DNA of 64,000 nucleotides from assembly GCF_030286555.1 (NCBI RefSeq), contig NZ_JASVWF010000001.1, positions 868,001 to 932,000 on the forward strand, given 5' to 3'. Position 1 is the stretch's first letter. The number at the start of each line of letters is the position of its first letter. Both the position numbers and the translations under genes were made by a program. The stretch is from Actinomycetospora termitidis (lineage in GTDB: Bacteria; Actinomycetota; Actinomycetes; Mycobacteriales; Pseudonocardiaceae). Under the pieces are notes generated by a model. That model was not told the origin of the DNA. It saw only the letters and a program-made list of their open reading frames with translations, and searched no databases. Positions 34,329 through 45,902 of the stretch are shown here, in pieces.

Positions 34329-35252
34329 ATGGCGGACCGATCGCAGACCGGAGGCCGATCCCTCAAGACCGCCGCCGAGGCGCTCGCCGCGCTCCGCCTC
34401 CTCGCCGACGCCCCCGACGGCCTGACCGCCGACGGGCTCGGCACCGCGATCGGCAAGAGCTCCGCCACCGCGCGCTACCTGCTGAACACCCTGTGCCAGG
34501 AGGGCTACGCCCGCCGCGACGGGCGCACCGGCATCTACCGACTCGGCGACGCGCCCCCGTGGGGCAGCGCGTGGGGTGGCGGGCCCGAGGTCGAGGTCGA
34601 GGACGAGCCGGCCGCGGCCGAGGACCCGGACACCGTCGAGGACGCCCTGCGCCCGCTGCGGCGCGAGGACGACCCGGTGTCGCGCTACGAGCTGCCGGAG
34701 AGCCTCGCGGACGCGGTGACCGAGCTGTACTGGCGCACCCGGCAGCGGTCCTACCTCGCGCGCTGGGACGGCGACGCGACGGTCATCGTCGACGCCCGCG
34801 GCCACCAAGGCCTCGCGCGGATCCCCGACCTGCGCGAGCGCATCCCGGTCGCCCAGGCCCACGCCCTCGCCGTCACGAAGGCGCTGGTCGCGACCTCCTC
34901 GGAGATCGAGGAGCTGCTGCTCGCCCAGCCGTCGCGGACGGCGTTCACCGCCACGACCATCACCACCACCCCCGGGCTGGAGCAGGAGCTCGCCCGGGTG
35001 CGGCGCGACGGGATCGCCGTCGACCGCGAGGAGTTCGCCGAGGGGTTCTGCTGCGTCGGGGCGCCCATCGTCGCCCCCGACGGCCGGGTGGCCGCGAGCA
35101 TCGCGGTCTCCAGCCCGGCGCGGCGCTTCGCGCAGGACTCCGCCGCCCTGACCAGCGCGGTCCGGGAGGTCGCCGCCACCGCCATGCGCGAGTGGCGGGC
35201 CCGGGTCGCGTCGACCCGCGATCCGACCGCCGAGGAGGTGAGGCCCGCCTAG
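34329..35252 (+). CDS. IclR-like regulator directly upstream of the di-iron monooxygenase genes
   Basis: A 307-residue protein. The N-terminus is an IclR-type winged helix ([45 protein letters not shown]). An acidic linker (about 80-120) follows, then an effector domain with [20 protein letters not shown] and [21 protein letters not shown]. It is paralogous to the protein encoded at 49044-50027 (shared SLKTAA, SATARY, TELYRRTRQR and RGHQGLAR). GGAGGAGG precedes the ATG. The 61 bases between its stop and prmA hold no visible promoter, so it may be the first gene of the prm transcript. Confidence 0.85.
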   Translation: MADRSQTGGRSLKTAAEALAALRLLADAPDGLTADGLGTAIGKSSATARYLLNTLCQEGYARRDGRTGIYRLGDAPPWGSAWGGGPEVEVEDEPAAAEDPDTVEDALRPLRREDDPVSRYELPESLADAVTELYWRTRQRSYLARWDGDATVIVDARGHQGLARIPDLRERIPVAQAHALAVTKALVATSSEIEELLLAQPSRTAFTATTITTTPGLEQELARVRRDGIAVDREEFAEGFCCVGAPIVAPDGRVAASIAVSSPARRFAQDSAALTSAVREVAATAMREWRARVASTRDPTAEEVRPA

Positions 35253-35313
35253 TCACCGGCACGACCCAGCACGACCCCAGAAAACACAGCAGACACTTTC
35301 CGAGGAGGAAAGC

Positions 35314-36966
35314 ATGAGCCGTCAGAGCTTGGCGAAGGCTCACCAGAAAATCCAGGAACTCTCCTGGGAGCCGCAGTACCACGAGCCGTACATGAAATAC
35401 GGCACGGACTACACCTTCCGTAAGGCCGCGAAGAAGGACCCGCTGAAGCAGGTCCTGCGTTCCTACTTCCCCATGCAGGAGGAGAAGGACAACCGCGTCT
35501 ACGGCGCGTCGGACGGCGCGATCCGCGGCAACATGTTCCGCCAGGTGCAGGAGCGCTGGCTGGAGTGGCAGAAGCTCTTCCTGTCGATCATCCCGTTGCC
35601 GGAGATCTCGGCGGCGCGCTCGATGCCGATGCTGTTCCAGGCGGTTCCGAACCCGGAGCTGCACAACGGCCAGGCGATCCAGATGATCGACGAGGTCAGG
35701 CACTCGACGATCCAGCAGAACCTCAAGCGCCTGTACATGAACAACTACATCGACCCGGCGGGCTTCAACAACACCCTCCGGAACTTCCACTCGGACTACT
35801 GCGGCACCATCGGCCGGCAGTTCGCCGAGGGGTTCATCACCGGTGACGCGATCACCGCGGCCAGCATCTACCTGACGATCGTCGCCGAGACGGCCTTCAC
35901 CAACACCCTGTTCGTGGCCATGCCCGGTGAGGCGGCCGCCAACGGTGACTACCTGCTGCCGACGGTGTTCCACTCGGTCCAGTCCGACGAGTCGCGCCAC
36001 ATCTCGAACGGCTACGCCACGCTGCTCATGGCGCTGTCGGACGAGGACAACCGCCAGCTCCTCGAGCGCGACCTCCGCTACGCGTGGTGGAACAACCACC
36101 GTGTCGTGGACGCCGCGATCGGAACGTTCATCGAGTACGGCACGAAGGACCGCCGCAAGGACCGTGAGTCCTACGCGGAGATGTGGCGTCGGTGGATCTA
36201 CGACGACTACTACCGCGCCTACCTCCTGCCGCTCGAGAAGTACGGCCTGGTGATCCCCCACGACCTCATCGAGGAGTCGTGGAACCAGATCTGGAACAAG
36301 GGCTACGTCCACGAGGTCGCGCAGTTCTTCGCCACCGGTTGGCTCGCCAACTACTGGCGCATCGACGGCATGACCGACGAGGACTTCGAGTGGTTCGAGT
36401 ACAAGTACCCGGGCTGGTACGACCGGTACGGCAAGTGGTGGGAGAACTACAACCGGCTCTCGCGGCCGAACGGCCACCACGCGATCGTCGCCGAGGACGT
36501 CGACTACGTGTACCCGCACCGCTGCTGGACCTGCATGGTCCCGTGTCTGGTGCGTGAGGACATGGTCGTCGACAAGGTGGACGGCCAGTGGCGCACCTAC
36601 TGCCACGAGGCCTGCCGCTGGACCGACGCCGTGGCGTTCCGGCCCACCTACGAGGGTCGCGACACGCCCAACATGGGCAAGCTCGTCGGCCACCGCGAGT
36701 GGGAGACGCTGTACCACGGCTGGAACTGGGCCGACGTCATCCAGGACATGGGCTTCGTGCGCGACGACGGCAAGACGCTCACGGCGCAGCCGCACCTGGA
36801 CCTCGACCCGAAGAAGATGTGGACCCTCGACCACATGCGGCGCATGCCGCACGTGGCCAGCCCGAACGTCATCCTCAACGAGATGAGCGACTCGGAGCGC
36901 GAGGCGTTCGTGGCGGACTACAACGCCCAGGGCCCGGCCGGCCGTCCGGCCGGCGCGACGTCCTGA
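35314..36966 (+). CDS. prmA: Soluble di-iron monooxygenase, hydroxylase large subunit (propane/THF type)
   Basis: A 550-residue protein. The di-iron site reads Glu97 ([10 protein letters not shown]), Glu127 and His130 (DEVRH), Glu192 (VAETAFTN), Glu226 and His229 (SDESRH), two E-x2-H pairs as in all bacterial multicomponent monooxygenases. The C-terminal part has [10 protein letters not shown] and CHEAC, a Cys-rich zinc-like region seen in this group. The pattern and gene order ABCD (large subunit, reductase, small subunit, coupling protein) match propane (Prm), Mim and THF (Thm) monooxygenases. It hydroxylates small alkanes, ethers or ketones using O2 and NADH electrons. The exact substrate cannot be told. 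AGGAGG is 6-7 bases before the ATG. Confidence 0.95.
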   Translation: MSRQSLAKAHQKIQELSWEPQYHEPYMKYGTDYTFRKAAKKDPLKQVLRSYFPMQEEKDNRVYGASDGAIRGNMFRQVQERWLEWQKLFLSIIPLPEISAARSMPMLFQAVPNPELHNGQAIQMIDEVRHSTIQQNLKRLYMNNYIDPAGFNNTLRNFHSDYCGTIGRQFAEGFITGDAITAASIYLTIVAETAFTNTLFVAMPGEAAANGDYLLPTVFHSVQSDESRHISNGYATLLMALSDEDNRQLLERDLRYAWWNNHRVVDAAIGTFIEYGTKDRRKDRESYAEMWRRWIYDDYYRAYLLPLEKYGLVIPHDLIEESWNQIWNKGYVHEVAQFFATGWLANYWRIDGMTDEDFEWFEYKYPGWYDRYGKWWENYNRLSRPNGHHAIVAEDVDYVYPHRCWTCMVPCLVREDMVVDKVDGQWRTYCHEACRWTDAVAFRPTYEGRDTPNMGKLVGHREWETLYHGWNWADVIQDMGFVRDDGKTLTAQPHLDLDPKKMWTLDHMRRMPHVASPNVILNEMSDSEREAFVADYNAQGPAGRPAGATS

Positions 36967-36986
36967 TCTCCTAGGACGAGTCAGAC

Positions 36987-37019
36987 CCGCGGGGGACCGG
37001 CGATCCCGGTCCCCCGCGG
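36987..37019. terminator. Perfect 14-bp-arm hairpin between prmA and prmB
   Basis: Arms 36987-37000 and 37006-37019 (CCGCGGGGGACCGG and its complement) flank CGATC, 20 bases after the prmA stop. There is no T-run. Within an operon it may act as a partial terminator or as a 3' stabiliser, giving more large-subunit mRNA than reductase mRNA. Confidence 0.6.
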
Positions 37020-37129
37020 TGCCCGCCGCCGGTCGAATTCATTCCCGGCGGCATTCTCCCGCTTTCCAGCAATTCCGGTCACGGCCGTGCTGTGTCCTGA
37101 ATCCCCCTCCTACGAGGAGTTCTGAGCCG

Positions 37130-38176
37130 ATGGGTGACAAGCACCTCGTCCGTTTCGAACCGGTGGGCATCGAGATCGAGGTCGACGAGGACCAGACGAT
37201 CCTGCGCGCCGCGTTCGAGCAGGGTGTCCAACTCATGCACGGGTGCAAGGAAGGGCAGTGCGCCGCCTGCAAGTCCTTCGTGCTCGAGGGCGACATGGAC
37301 GAGATCGAGCTCGACCGCTACTCGACCTTCGCCCTGCCCGACATGGAGCGCGAGGAGGGGCAGACGCTCCTCTGCCGCGCCCACGCCTACACCGACCTCA
37401 CGATCGAGCTCCTGAACTACGACGAGGAGGTCCTGCGCTCCGGCCTGCCCGTGCGCAAGGGCACCGTCGAGGTCATCTCGAACGAGGCCGTCACGCACGA
37501 CATGCGCCACCTCGTGGTCCAGCAGGTGGCCGGCGAGGACATCAAGTTCTTCCCCGGTCAGTACATGGACTTCATCCTGCCCGAGTCCGGGGAGAGCCGG
37601 TCGTTCTCGATGGCGAACACCCCGAACCGGGAGGGGCGGTTCGAGTTCGTCATCAAGATCTACCCGGACGGCCTGTTCTCGCAGTTCCTGAAGAACGACG
37701 TCCAGGCGGGGGACAAGCTGGAGGTCGAGGCGCCCTTCGGCACCTGCACCCTCCGCGAGAACCGCACCTCGGAGATCGTCTTCATCGGCGGCGGGGCCGG
37801 CATGGCGCCGCTGCTGGGGCTGCTGCGGGCGCTCCAGGAGAAGGACACCGGCCGGAAGGCGACGCTCTACTACGGCGCGCGCACCAAGGACGACCTGTGC
37901 TTCGAGGACGAACTGCGCGAGCTCGAGACGACGCTGCCGGGCTTCCGCTACATCCCCGTCCTCTCCGACCACGAGGGCGACGGGTGGGACGGCCTGACCG
38001 GTCTGGTCACCGAGGCCGTCCGGGGCCAGGAACCCGATCTGAAGGGAAGGGATGCCTATGTGTGCGGGCCGCCGCCGATGGTGGACGCGGCCATCGCACT
38101 GCTAGCCCAACGCGGGGTCGACGAACGCAACATCTTCTTTGACAAGTTCACCACGACCGGAGAGCCGGAGGAGTAG
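37130..38176 (+). CDS. prmB: Monooxygenase reductase component (2Fe-2S/FAD/NADH)
   Basis: A 348-residue protein. The N-terminal ferredoxin has C39, C44, C47 and C82 (CKEGQCAACK ... LLCRAH). The FAD domain shows FFPGQYMDFILP and SRSFSMANTP, and the NAD domain FIGGGAGMAPLLGLL with a C-terminal YVCGPPPMVDA. It moves electrons from NADH to the di-iron hydroxylase. GAGGAG precedes the ATG by 10 bases. The 163-base gap from prmA, with its hairpin, is the only long gap in the core cluster. prmC follows after 8 bases. Confidence 0.95.
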   Translation: MGDKHLVRFEPVGIEIEVDEDQTILRAAFEQGVQLMHGCKEGQCAACKSFVLEGDMDEIELDRYSTFALPDMEREEGQTLLCRAHAYTDLTIELLNYDEEVLRSGLPVRKGTVEVISNEAVTHDMRHLVVQQVAGEDIKFFPGQYMDFILPESGESRSFSMANTPNREGRFEFVIKIYPDGLFSQFLKNDVQAGDKLEVEAPFGTCTLRENRTSEIVFIGGGAGMAPLLGLLRALQEKDTGRKATLYYGARTKDDLCFEDELRELETTLPGFRYIPVLSDHEGDGWDGLTGLVTEAVRGQEPDLKGRDAYVCGPPPMVDAAIALLAQRGVDERNIFFDKFTTTGEPEE

Positions 38177-38184
38177 GGCGACAC

Positions 38185-39368
38185 ATGACCACCACCGAGA
38201 ACACCGCGAGAAGCGTACCGAAGCCGACATTCACCGATGCGGAAGCCGGGGCGAAAGAGTTCCCCGACTCCGGCCCGTCGGCGCGGCGCTACAACTACTT
38301 CAAGCCGGCGAAGCGCAAGCAGACCCACTACGAGGACGTCACCGTCGAGGTCCAGCCGGACCCGCGGCACTACCTGACCCAGGGATGGATCTACGGCTTC
38401 GCCGACGGCTCGCGGGGTTACCCGCTGAACTGGACCAAGCTCAAGGCGTGGGGCGTCGACGACCCCGAGCCCGAGCGTGGCCCGGGTTCCGGCGGGAAGC
38501 CGGTGCAGGACTGGCCCGCCCACGGCTGGCACGAGTTCCGTGATCCCAATGAGGAATGGGAACTCACGATGTTCCGCTACAACGCGAACGTCGAGCGCCA
38601 GATCGGTCAGAACGTCGAGAACGCCCGCAACAACAAGGCGTTCCAGCAGTGGACCCAGAACTGGGTGCGCTTCGTCGAGCGCCACGTCGGCGCGTGGATG
38701 CACATCGAGCACATCTTCGGGCTCTACATCTTCGCGGCCTGCAACCGCTCCGGTCCGACGAACATGCACAACACCGCGATGGCGGTGAACAGTGAGCACA
38801 AGATCCGTTTCGCCCAGGACCTCGCGCTCTACAACCTCACCCTCACCGAGGAGATCGACGGCTTCGACGGCGCCGCGCACCTCGAGGCGTGGAACAACGA
38901 CGCCGAGTGGCAGGGCGTCCGCAAGGTCGCCGAGGCGCTCACCGCGGTCGACGACGACTGGGGCGAGATGATCTTCGGCACGAACATCGTGTTCGAGCCG
39001 CTGCTCGGCGAGCTGTTCCGGTCGAACCTCGTGCAGCAGTCCGCGCCCGGGAACGGCGACTACGTCACCCCGACCGTCATGGGCGCCGGCGAGTACGACT
39101 TCGCCCAGCGCGACCTCCGCTGGACGCAGGCCTGCATGGGCCTGCTGACCCAGGACCGGGAGTTCGCCGACCACAACAAGCAGATCATGCAGGGCTGGCT
39201 CTCGCACTGGGTCCCGCAGTGCCTCGAGGCCGCCCGCCAGCTGCAGCCGCTGTGGTCGCAGCCCGACGCCAAGCCGCCCCGATTCGAGGACTCCCTCGAC
39301 CGCGCCAAGAACCGTTTCGCCGGGATTCTGAACGACCTCGGCCTCGACGCCCCGAAGGAGCTCTCCCA

Positions 39369-39372
<4 letters not shown>
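38185..39372 (+). CDS. prmC: Soluble di-iron monooxygenase, hydroxylase small subunit
   Basis: A 395-residue ferritin-like protein without the metal-binding E-x2-H pairs, as expected for the beta subunit. Visible blocks are RRYNYFKPAKRKQTHYEDVT, PLNWTKLKAWGVDDPE, RYNANVERQIGQN and GAWMHIEHIFGLYIFAACNRS, followed by AVNSEHKIRFAQDL. It forms the hydroxylase with PrmA. Its TGA overlaps the GTG of prmD by 4 bases. The ATG at 38185 has GGAGGAG within 20 bases upstream, partly inside the end of prmB. Confidence 0.94.
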
Positions 39373-41580
<2,208 letters not shown>

Positions 41581-41630
41581 CCCGCCCGCCCTGACCGAAC
41601 AGTCCCACCAGCGTCGAAGGAGCAGAACCC

Positions 41631-42659
41631 GTGAAGGCCGTCCGCGTCCACCAGTACCAGCAGGACCCGTCACTCGACGACATCGCCGAGCCCAAGCTCC
41701 AGGGCCCGCTCGACGTCATCGTCAAGATCGGCGGCGCCGGCGTCTGCCGCACCGACCTGCACATCGTCAACGGGGACTGGAAGGACATCCAGAACCCGGA
41801 CCTGCCCTACGTGATCGGCCACGAGAACGCCGGGTGGGTGCACGAGATCGGGGACGCGGTCACCAACGTCAGGGTCGGCGACACCGTCATCCTGCACCCG
41901 CAGCCCTCGTGCGGGCTGTGCCTCGCGTGCCGCGCGGGGCGGGACATGCAGTGCACCGGCGACGCGTTCTTCCCCGGGCTGTCCAACAACGACGGCGGCA
42001 TGGCCGAGTACCTGCGCACCACCGCGCGGGCCTGCGTGAAGCTCAACCCGGACACCAACCCGGCCGACGTGGCCGCGCTGGCCGACGCCGGCATCACCGC
42101 CTATCACGCGGTGCGCAAGTCCGTGCCGTACCTGTACCCGGGGACGACGGCGGTGGTGCAGGGCGTCGGCGGCCTGGGGCACATCGCGGTGCAGGCCCTG
42201 GCCGCCCTCACCGCGACCAAGATCATCGCGGTGGACCGCAACCCGGCCGCGCTGGAACTCGCGAAGAAGATCGGCGCCGAGGAGACCGTGGTGGCCGACG
42301 GCAACCACGTGCAGGCCGTGCAGGACCTCACCGGCGGCGGCGCGACGGTCGTGTTCGACTTCGTCGCCGAGCAGGGCGCCGAGATCGACGCCTGGGCGAT
42401 GACCGGGCCGGCGGGCTACTGCTTCGTCCTGGGCTACGGCGGCGAGTTCCGCGCCCCCACGCTGGATTTCGTGGCCGGCGAGAAGAACGTCATCGGCAAC
42501 ATCGTCGGGACCTACAACGACCTCGCGGAACTGATGGTCCTCGCGCAGGCCGGGAAGGTCACCCTGCACACCGTCCAGTACCGCCTCGACCAGGCCTTGG
42601 ACGCCCTGCACGACCTCGACGCGGGCAAGGTCCGCGGCCGAGCCATTCTCGTTCCGTAA
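41631..42659 (+). CDS. adh: Zinc-dependent alcohol dehydrogenase
   Basis: A 342-residue medium-chain dehydrogenase. The catalytic zinc site is GVCRTDLH with GHENAGWV; the structural zinc set is CGLCLACRAGRDMQC. The NAD motif is VQGVGGLGHIAVQALAAL. It would oxidise the alcohol made by the monooxygenase (for example a propanol). It starts at GTG 41631 with AAGGAG 8 bases upstream, 50 bases after groEL. An alcohol dehydrogenase next to the chaperonin is common in prm and mim clusters. Confidence 0.93.
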   Translation: MKAVRVHQYQQDPSLDDIAEPKLQGPLDVIVKIGGAGVCRTDLHIVNGDWKDIQNPDLPYVIGHENAGWVHEIGDAVTNVRVGDTVILHPQPSCGLCLACRAGRDMQCTGDAFFPGLSNNDGGMAEYLRTTARACVKLNPDTNPADVAALADAGITAYHAVRKSVPYLYPGTTAVVQGVGGLGHIAVQALAALTATKIIAVDRNPAALELAKKIGAEETVVADGNHVQAVQDLTGGGATVVFDFVAEQGAEIDAWAMTGPAGYCFVLGYGGEFRAPTLDFVAGEKNVIGNIVGTYNDLAELMVLAQAGKVTLHTVQYRLDQALDALHDLDAGKVRGRAILVP

Positions 42660-42703
42660 GAAAACTGCCGCAACCAACCACCACGAACTGCGGAGGAATT
42701 TCC

Positions 42704-43747
42704 ATGTACGAGAAGGACGGCGAGAAGTACTTCATCGTCGACTCCCACATGCACTACTGGGACGCCTCGCCGGAGAACTGGGTCCCGGGCGCCGAGCAGT
42801 ACGCCAAGGGCTGGATCGAGTGCTTCCACGCCTACCAGGGCCTGGGCCCGGCCGAGGCGATGCAGCCGATCGAGGAGTTCCAGAAGGTCTCCGAAGAGCA
42901 GCTGATGCGCGAGGAGTTCGAGGAGGGACACGTCGACGTCGCGATCTTCCAGTCGACGTACCTGCGCGAGTGGTACAAGAACGGCTTCAACACCACCGAG
43001 CAGAACGGTTACCTCGCCGAGAAGTACCCCGGCAAGTTCATCCTCAACACCCGCTTCGACCCGCGTGACGGCGACGCCGGCATGCGCGAGTTCGAGGCCA
43101 ACGTCGAGAAGTACGGGTCCATCGGCGCGAAGCTCTACACCGCGGAGTGGAACGGCGACTCGCGCGGGTTCAAGCTGACCGACCCGGAGGCCTACCGGTT
43201 CCTGGAGCGCGCCCAGGAGCTCGGCATCAAGAACATCCACGTCCACAAGGGCCCGACGATCTGGCCGCTGGACAAGGACGCGTTCGACGTGTCCGACGTC
43301 GACCACGCCGCCACGGACTTCCAGGGCCTGAACTTCATCGTCGAGCACGTGGGTCTGCCGCGGATCGAGGACTTCTGCTTCATGGCGACGCAGGAGCCCA
43401 ACGTCTACGCCGGCCTCTCGGTGGTCATCGGTGGCCTCATGCACGCCCGCCCGCGGTTCTTCGCCAAGGTGATGGGCGAGCTGCTGTTCTGGGTCGGCGA
43501 GGACAAGATGACCTTCGGCTCGGACTACAACATCTGGACGCCGAAGTGGCAGGTCGAGGGCTTCGTCGACTGGACCATGCCCGAGGGCGAGGAGTTCGCC
43601 GACTACCCGCGTCTCGGCGTCGAGGGCAAGAAGAAGATCCTCGGCCTGAACGCCGCGAAGCTCTACGGGATCGACGTCCCGGCGGAGTACCAGGTCTCCG
43701 GCACCCCGGGCGCCCAGGACGACGCGGAGCTGGTGGCCCAGGCATGA
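42704..43747 (+). CDS. Amidohydrolase (amidohydrolase_2) of prm/mim-type clusters
   Basis: A 347-residue TIM-barrel protein starting YFIVDSHMHYWDASPENW, with the H-x-H metal motif (DSHMH), FDPRDGDAG, NIHVHKGPTIWPL, FIVEHVGLPRIEDF and FGSDYNIWTP carrying the late metal-binding Asp. It belongs to the decarboxylase/hydrolase branch of amidohydrolases. Homologues accompany propane- and Mim-type monooxygenases, but their reaction is not established. GGAGGA precedes the ATG. Its stop overlaps the DUF59 gene by ATGA. Confidence 0.88.
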   Translation: MYEKDGEKYFIVDSHMHYWDASPENWVPGAEQYAKGWIECFHAYQGLGPAEAMQPIEEFQKVSEEQLMREEFEEGHVDVAIFQSTYLREWYKNGFNTTEQNGYLAEKYPGKFILNTRFDPRDGDAGMREFEANVEKYGSIGAKLYTAEWNGDSRGFKLTDPEAYRFLERAQELGIKNIHVHKGPTIWPLDKDAFDVSDVDHAATDFQGLNFIVEHVGLPRIEDFCFMATQEPNVYAGLSVVIGGLMHARPRFFAKVMGELLFWVGEDKMTFGSDYNIWTPKWQVEGFVDWTMPEGEEFADYPRLGVEGKKKILGLNAAKLYGIDVPAEYQVSGTPGAQDDAELVAQA

Positions 43748-44472
43748 GCATCTCCTTCCTCACCCGCCCGACGTCCGAGGAGGTCGTCGGGCGGGTGTGG
43801 GAGGCGCTGCGCACGGTGCGCGACCCCGAGCTCGACACCGACGTGGTCTCGCTGGACTTCGTCGCCTCCGTCGAGATCGACAGTGCTGACGGGTCCGGCC
43901 GTGTCGCGCGCGTCTCCCTGCGACTGCCCACCTACTTCTGCGCGCCCAACTTCGCGTTCCTCATGGTCGCCGACGCCTGGGACGCGGTCTCCGGGGTCGA
44001 GGGCCTGACCGACGTCGAGGTCACGCTGATCGACCACTTCGCCTCCGACGCGATCAACGCCGGCGTCGCCGCCCGCGCGGGCTTCGTGCACTCGATGGCC
44101 GGCACCGAGGTCGGCGAGGCCGTGTCGGAGCTCCACGAGCTGCGTCGCACCTTCACCGAACGGGCCCTGATGGCCGGCACCGACCTCGTCGTCCGGCCGA
44201 TGATGCGCGAGGGCACGACCCCCGAGCAGGTCGCCGCCATGACCCTCGGCGAGGCACCCGCCTCCGACGACCTGCGCCGGCTGCGCGCCCGCCGTCGGGA
44301 ACTCGGGATCCCGGCCGGGGACGACGACCCGCTGGTGGTCGACCCGAGCGGGCGCACCGTCGGGGTCGAGGCCCTGCCGCTGCACCTGCGCAAGGCCCGC
44401 TCCTACCAGGTCGGTGTGGACGCCAACACGAGCATCTGCCGCGGCCAGCTCGCCGTCCGCTACGGCCTGTAG
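43744..44472 (+). CDS. DUF59/MIP18-family iron-sulfur assembly-like protein
   Basis: A 242-residue protein. The N-terminal 110 residues have the DUF59 pattern EEVVGRVWEALRTVRDPELDTDVVSLDFV with a Cys in LPTYFCAPNFAFLMVADAW. The second half is an unknown extension (DLVVRPMMREGTTPEQV), ending with ANTSICRGQLAVRYGL and another Cys. DUF59 proteins help place metal or Fe-S clusters into target enzymes. Its coupling to the amidohydrolase and position in the monooxygenase cluster suggest a role in loading iron into the hydroxylase or its partners. This is inference. Confidence 0.85.
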   Translation: MSISFLTRPTSEEVVGRVWEALRTVRDPELDTDVVSLDFVASVEIDSADGSGRVARVSLRLPTYFCAPNFAFLMVADAWDAVSGVEGLTDVEVTLIDHFASDAINAGVAARAGFVHSMAGTEVGEAVSELHELRRTFTERALMAGTDLVVRPMMREGTTPEQVAAMTLGEAPASDDLRRLRARRRELGIPAGDDDPLVVDPSGRTVGVEALPLHLRKARSYQVGVDANTSICRGQLAVRYGL

Positions 44473-44493
44473 ACCCCCGGGAGGGAACGCGTC

Positions 44494-45135
44494 ATGACCG
44501 ACGTGGCACCACCACGCACCGTCAAACGGATCGGGTCTCCCGCCGCCGCCGCGCTGGCCGACCTGGCCGCGATCTTCGACGACCTGCAGACCGTCCTGCT
44601 GTGCTGCGAGCGCCTGGTCGGCGCGCTCCGACCCGGCGTCGGGAAGCAGTTCGACGAGGTCGTGGTCGAGTCGCTGTGGACCACCGCACTCATCTCGTAC
44701 TCGCGCTGCTTCGCGGGCGGGGAGCGCGGGATGGGACTCACCGAGGACGACGTCGAGGGGCTCGAGCTCAAGGGCGAGAAGCTCGCCTGGCACCGGATGC
44801 TGCGGCGGATCAAGAAGCACTACGCCGACCCGGCCGCGAACCCGCGGGAGACCTTCACCGTCGGGATCGCGGTGAACGACGGCGTCCCGGCGGGCGTCGC
44901 GATCACCTCGACGCACCAGGACCCGGTCGACGAGCAGACCGTCCGGCAGACCGGGGCGCTCGCCTTCGCGCTGTCCGCACTGGTCGACGGCCGGATCGCG
45001 GAGCACCAGGCGACCGTGCTCGAGGGGGCGCAGGCCCTCACCGCGAAGGAGCTCGAGACCCTCGACGAGATCGAGGTGACCGGGGACGGCGCCCCGCCGC
45101 CGCGGCCGGAGGACGACGCGCAGGGGGAGTCGTGA
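44494..45135 (+). CDS. Conserved hypothetical protein in the prm operon
   Basis: A 213-residue protein that I do not recognise. It is mostly helical by composition, with LADLAAIFDDLQTVLLCCERLVGAL (adjacent Cys), a tryptophan-containing SLWTTALISYSRCF, and a Lys-rich KLAWHRMLRRIKKHYADP. The C-terminal 30 residues are acidic and proline-rich. The gene starts 21 bases after the DUF59 stop behind GGGAGG and overlaps the next gene by GTGA, so it belongs to the monooxygenase transcript. A role as an assembly or membrane-associated factor cannot be ruled in or out. Confidence 0.75.
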   Translation: MTDVAPPRTVKRIGSPAAAALADLAAIFDDLQTVLLCCERLVGALRPGVGKQFDEVVVESLWTTALISYSRCFAGGERGMGLTEDDVEGLELKGEKLAWHRMLRRIKKHYADPAANPRETFTVGIAVNDGVPAGVAITSTHQDPVDEQTVRQTGALAFALSALVDGRIAEHQATVLEGAQALTAKELETLDEIEVTGDGAPPPRPEDDAQGES

Positions 45136-45392
45136 CCGGCGCGCAGCACGGCGAGGAGAAGTTCAACCCCTGGACCGTCGTGAACCTGGTGTTCGACCAC
45201 CTCTCCGGGCAGGGTCTGCACCCGGTGCTCGGGGAGGCGGGGGACCCCTCGGAGGCGGCGGCCGAGCTGCTACGGGCGCTGGGCATCACCCCGGGCGACC
45301 CGTCGTGGGCGCGGGGCCAGGACGCGGAGCAGATCCAGGACCAGCTGGCCGAGATCCGGGCCCTGTTCGATCCGGTGCAGGGCGAGCGCTGA
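45132..45392 (+). CDS. Small acidic hypothetical protein in the prm operon
   Basis: An 86-residue protein beginning VTGAQHGEEKFNPWTVVNLVFDHLSGQGLHPVLG. The rest is acidic and helical (SEAAAELLRALGITPGDPSWARGQDAEQIQDQLAEIRALFDP). It overlaps both the preceding gene (GTGA) and nearly touches the next (3-base gap), so it is clearly an operon member. I recognise no family; size and charge are like small adaptor or anti-activator proteins. Confidence 0.7.
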   Translation: MTGAQHGEEKFNPWTVVNLVFDHLSGQGLHPVLGEAGDPSEAAAELLRALGITPGDPSWARGQDAEQIQDQLAEIRALFDPVQGER

Positions 45393-45395
45393 GCC

Positions 45396-45902
45396 GTGGA
45401 GGAGGTCCATCTCGTCACGCTGGTGATGCACCGGGTGACCCGGGAACCGCTCGCGGTCCTCGCCGACGCGGCCGAGGACCGCTGCCTGGTGGTGGCGATC
45501 CGGGCGCCGCAGGCCGAGGTGATGGCCGCCGGCCCGCACCCGGCGCGCGAGGACGACACCCGCCTGACCCAGGACGTGGTCGCCGACGTGGCGGCCGCGC
45601 TGGGCCGGTTCCTGACGGGGGCGGAGATCACCGACCTCGTCGACGAGCGCTTCCACGCCGTCCTGCGGCTCGACGACGGGTCCGCCGCCCCCGTGCGGCC
45701 GAGCGACGCCCTCGCGATCGCGGTCCGGGATGCGCTCCCGATCGCCGTCGCGGATCATGTGATGGCCGAGGCCGGGCAGTCCTGGCGGGAACTGCAGGGC
45801 GACCGGCCGCACCCGCAGAGCGTGGAGGTCGACGAGATGCGGGCGTTCCTCGACCAGGTGACGCCGGACGACTTCCGGGGAGAGAACGGCGGGGACGGTT
45901 GA
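45396..45902 (+). CDS. Bifunctional nuclease (BFN/DUF151) family protein
   Basis: A 168-residue protein of the DUF151 family: an N-terminal barrel (PLAVLADAAEDRCLVVAIRAPQAEVM), a middle EITDLVDERFHAVLRLDDG, the conserved VRPSDALAIAVRDALPIAVADHVM, and an acidic end. Plant and bacterial members have been reported to have DNase and RNase activity, but actinobacterial ones are mostly uncharacterised. Start GTG 45396, three bases after the previous stop; its TGA overlaps the NRAMP ATG. Its place in a monooxygenase operon is unusual. Confidence 0.8.
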   Translation: MEEVHLVTLVMHRVTREPLAVLADAAEDRCLVVAIRAPQAEVMAAGPHPAREDDTRLTQDVVADVAAALGRFLTGAEITDLVDERFHAVLRLDDGSAAPVRPSDALAIAVRDALPIAVADHVMAEAGQSWRELQGDRPHPQSVEVDEMRAFLDQVTPDDFRGENGGDG

